This document shows positions 6,017 through 8,725 of a stretch of 8,725 nucleotides of DNA, in pieces. The notes beneath the pieces were generated by a model that worked only from the letters and a program-made list of their open reading frames with translations, was not told the origin of the DNA and searched no databases. A program made the position numbers and the translations under genes. Origin of the DNA: Planctomycetaceae bacterium (GTDB taxonomy: Bacteria; Planctomycetota; Planctomycetia; Pirellulales; UBA1268); assembly GCA_003509235.1 (NCBI GenBank), contig DONH01000104.1:1-8725 (forward strand). The letters are read 5' to 3'. How positions within the stretch are numbered: position 1 is the first letter of the stretch; the number at the start of each line of letters is the position of its first letter.

Positions 6017-8725
6017 TTAGACAGCTACCTGTTGCCTGCGTTTCACTAGAAACCAGACACATGGAACGAGGAATAGTGTCAGTACAGTTGACACTGCCAT
6101 ACCACCAACAAGTGCTCTCGCAAGAGGAATCATTGCTTCGGTTCCTGGTACTAGACGGAAACAGAACGGCGCCATCGATGCCAAGAGCGTAAGAGACGTC
6201 ATTACAATAGGACGTAGTCTCGATCGAGTGGCACCGATAATAGCTTCTTCCGGCAGTTGACCGACGAGCAGATTCCCATTGGCACGATCAACAAGAAGAA
6301 TACTGTTGTTTACCACGATACCGATCATCATGAGTGTGCCGAGAAGTGATTGAATATTCAGAGTAGTGTCTGTGAGATAGAGCAAACCAACGACACCAGC
6401 TAATCCCAGAGGAACCGCCAACATAATAATCAGGGGGTCAACAAAAGACCGGAACTGAGCCAGCATGACGAGATAGACCAGCAACGTTGCGACAGCAAGG
6501 CCCCACCCTATAACGGCTGTTCCTTCCTTCATTGTAACAACTGGCCCACGGAGCGTCGTATTTACACCATCTGGTGGATCAAGTGTATCGACGGCTTGTT
6601 CAACATCAGCAGCGACAGATCCAACATCTCTCCCATCAACATTCACGAGAACATCATAAACCCGTGAAATATTGTAATGAGCGATCTCACCCGGAATATT
6701 GACCCGTCGGATCTTTGCAAGATTTGACAGAGGAACGTTGCGTGGACCTTCCGGTGTCCTAACTGAGAGCGGAAGATTTCTCATTGCATCTAGACTCTCA
6801 ACTTCATTAGTCTCATATTGAACACCCAAGAAAAAATCGATTCCTGTTGTTGGATCAACCCAGATAGATGGTGCATACCCAACACTCGATCCAAGCGCCG
6901 TCAGAATGTTTTCAGCGACATTTCTTTGACTCAACCCCATGAATGATGCCCGCGTTCGATCAACTTCAACGTCAAGCTGTGGGTAGTCAAGAGCTTGTCC
7001 AATCTGGACATCAACAGCACCTGGGACATCACGAACCTGAGTCACCACCTTTTCCGCGAACTCTCTCGCAGAGGCAAGATTACCCGCCGCCACCTGCACG
7101 GTAATCGGCACGGCAGATCCTTCATTTAGAGCTGCTTGAATAATACCACCCTGACGAAACAGAAATTGCTCCCGCGGAAATCGTTGGTGTAACTCAGCAC
7201 GAAGCCGTTTGACATACGTTGACGTCGATGTCCGTGCCATCGTGTTCTTCAGGGTCACAACAATAAAAGCAGAGTCAGGCCCTGAGTTCGGACTGAGAAT
7301 TGTTGAAAAACCAGCACCCTTCCCGACAGGCAAACCAATATTTGCAAGGACTGTCATCAATTCGTTGGCCGGTATTATCTCTTGGATTGTTGCCTCAATC
7401 TGCTCCACAATCGCTTCGGTATTTTCAATGCGAGTACCGGGCAAGGTTCTGAGCCTAATCTCAAAGACACCATCGTCGACGGTCGGAAATAACTCTGTTC
7501 CTACGCGTGGCAAGAGGAAGCAACAGCCAGCTGCAATGGCGACGATACCGAAGGACGTAAGCCATGGCTTTTGAATTCCTTTTGCAAGAAGTGCACCGTA
7601 CCCCCACGAAGAGCTTGCGATCTGCCTGTCACCTGACTGTAGCGAATCATTCGTTCTCTTCTCTAGAAAGAACCTCGCACAGAATGCCGGCAAAAGTGTC
7701 ATCGCAAAAATGTAAGATGCTGCAATCGAAACAGCGGCTGAAAGCGCAAGTGGTTCGAACAAATACCGCACCATGCCACTGAGAAACAGTGCGGGGAGAA
7801 AAATAGCCAGTGTCGTAATGGTGCCGGCTAAAACTGGGGCCGCAACTTCCTCAGCACCTTTTCGTGACGCCTCTTGCCTCGACTCTCCTCGATCAAGATG
7901 TCTTATTATATTTTCAACAACAACAATCCCTGCATCGACAACAGTACCGACGGCGAGCGCCAAGCCACCAAGCGTCATCACATTGATTGAGACGTTACAG
8001 AAATGAAGGGCCAAAACACCCACAAGAAGCGAGGATGGCAAAAGGAGCAGAATTGCAATTGTCGGCAATAGCCGCCTCAGAAAGACAACTACGACAATGG
8101 CTACAAGGAAAGCACCCAAAACAACCTGCCGCTGCAGGTTTCCGATTGCATCACGAATATAACTCGATTGGTCTCCAACAAGAGTCACTTTTGCTGCATC
8201 TGGAATTTCACCTCTTGCCTTCATTCGTGGTATTTCTTCTGCAATACCTTTCCGAATACGATCAACGACGGCAATGGTATTACTTCCCGGCTCACGTAAC
8301 AGTGGGCAGTACACACTGCGCTCGCCATTAACGCGAACGATATTCGTTTGAATTGCCGCGTCATCCCGAGCCTCACCTATATCACGGAGGAAAATTGGAT
8401 GTCCCTCACGTACAGCGATAGGGATCGCGTTGATTTCAGCCTCTCCAGGCAAAGTATTTACTGAGTGAACCTGATAGTCCATTTCACCCAACCGAAGTGT
8501 TCCACTACCTAGTACAAGATTGCTGTTTCGAACCGCTTCAACAACATCTGTAAGAGTCAAGTCATGGGCCTGAAGACGAGCTGGATCGACGTACACCATC
8601 ATCTGTCGAAAGCGACCACCAAATGGATGCGGAATCTGCACTCCCTTGAGGCCACCCATTTTATTCCGGACCGCATAGTAACCAATTTTATAGAGGACTG
8701 TTTCATCAAGACCATCGCCTGATAT
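6017..8725 (-). CDS. RND-family efflux permease (N-terminal end beyond window)
   Basis: The visible 902 residues belong to an inner-membrane RND transporter (AcrB-like superfamily), which normally exports solutes by proton antiport with a periplasmic adaptor and a TolC-type channel. The frame is open to the window edge: 22 codons before the ATG at 8659 are coding-like (ending KIGYYAVRNK), so that ATG is internal and ~140 residues including TM1 are missing. Numbering from that ATG, the order is porter domain with GGRFRQMMVYVDP (14-26), TM2-TM6 (~177-330), TM7 (~366-384), second porter region (~390-710) and TM8-TM12 (~716-873). TM4 reads TVVDAGIVVVEN, keeping the equivalent of AcrB Asp407 (here Asp242) but with Ala for Asp408. 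TM10 reads GIVVNNSILLVD, with Asn784 for AcrB Lys940. RLRPIVMTSL of TM11 is intact. The metal-type DFG motif of CzcA is absent. No adaptor or TolC gene is visible; they may lie upstream. Substrate unknown. Confidence 0.95.
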   Translation of the reverse strand: MSGDGLDETVLYKIGYYAVRNKMGGLKGVQIPHPFGGRFRQMMVYVDPARLQAHDLTLTDVVEAVRNSNLVLGSGTLRLGEMDYQVHSVNTLPGEAEINAIPIAVREGHPIFLRDIGEARDDAAIQTNIVRVNGERSVYCPLLREPGSNTIAVVDRIRKGIAEEIPRMKARGEIPDAAKVTLVGDQSSYIRDAIGNLQRQVVLGAFLVAIVVVVFLRRLLPTIAILLLLPSSLLVGVLALHFCNVSINVMTLGGLALAVGTVVDAGIVVVENIIRHLDRGESRQEASRKGAEEVAAPVLAGTITTLAIFLPALFLSGMVRYLFEPLALSAAVSIAASYIFAMTLLPAFCARFFLEKRTNDSLQSGDRQIASSSWGYGALLAKGIQKPWLTSFGIVAIAAGCCFLLPRVGTELFPTVDDGVFEIRLRTLPGTRIENTEAIVEQIEATIQEIIPANELMTVLANIGLPVGKGAGFSTILSPNSGPDSAFIVVTLKNTMARTSTSTYVKRLRAELHQRFPREQFLFRQGGIIQAALNEGSAVPITVQVAAGNLASAREFAEKVVTQVRDVPGAVDVQIGQALDYPQLDVEVDRTRASFMGLSQRNVAENILTALGSSVGYAPSIWVDPTTGIDFFLGVQYETNEVESLDAMRNLPLSVRTPEGPRNVPLSNLAKIRRVNIPGEIAHYNISRVYDVLVNVDGRDVGSVAADVEQAVDTLDPPDGVNTTLRGPVVTMKEGTAVIGWGLAVATLLVYLVMLAQFRSFVDPLIIMLAVPLGLAGVVGLLYLTDTTLNIQSLLGTLMMIGIVVNNSILLVDRANGNLLVGQLPEEAIIGATRSRLRPIVMTSLTLLASMAPFCFRLVPGTEAMIPLARALVGGMAVSTVLTLFLVPCVWFLVKRRQQVAV

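Noticed and set aside
7209..7574. 121-codon open frame on the + strand
   Set aside because: It lies entirely antisense to the well-conserved RND permease, has no domain-like features and reads as compositional shadow.
7987..8331. 114-codon open frame on the + strand
   Set aside because: Antisense to the RND porter and TM2-TM4 region; low-complexity residue make-up and no RBS of note.

Overview
The window reads as part of a Planctomycetota-type genome, or one from the PVC superphylum more broadly, probably marine. The clues are two different secreted S1 sulfatases close together, one with the 'NTAKCHSSR' type of active site that I associate with planctomycete and verrucomicrobial sulfatases. 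They also include a phosphate-selective-porin-like outer-membrane protein, a lysine-rich sulfatase tail, and moderate base composition (a little under half G+C by eye). This taxonomic call is an inference from protein style. No rRNA, tRNA, CRISPR array, insertion sequence or phage gene is visible, and coding density is high.

Layout. On the + strand, 2-1000 holds the 3' part of a GH29 alpha-L-fucosidase whose start lies before the window. After a 130-base gap comes a secreted sulfatase (1131-2732) with a canonical C-T-P-S-R formylglycine motif. Only 30 bases later it meets, tail to tail, a block of three genes on the - strand. In their direction of transcription these are an RND-family efflux permease (8725 to 6017, its N-terminal end beyond the window), a second secreted sulfatase (5887 to 4316) with the non-canonical motif C-H-S-S-R, and an OprO/OprP-type porin (4088 to 2763). 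The - strand gaps are 129 and 227 bases, so these genes may have separate promoters.

How the genes may work together. Fucosidase plus sulfatases is the usual enzyme pairing for stripping sulfated, fucose-containing glycans such as fucoidan or fucosylated algal polysaccharides and mucins. All four proteins apart from the RND pump have, or would be expected to have, an export signal (the fucosidase N-terminus is not visible). An anion-type porin beside them could admit sulfate or sulfated oligosaccharides into the periplasm. The RND pump may be an unrelated neighbour.

The most notable points are the atypical formylglycine motif of the second sulfatase, the RND permease lacking two residues of the classical AcrB proton relay, and the sulfatase/fucosidase/porin grouping. 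I found no clear evidence of an entirely new type of system; this looks like an accessory glycan-degradation neighbourhood built from known families.
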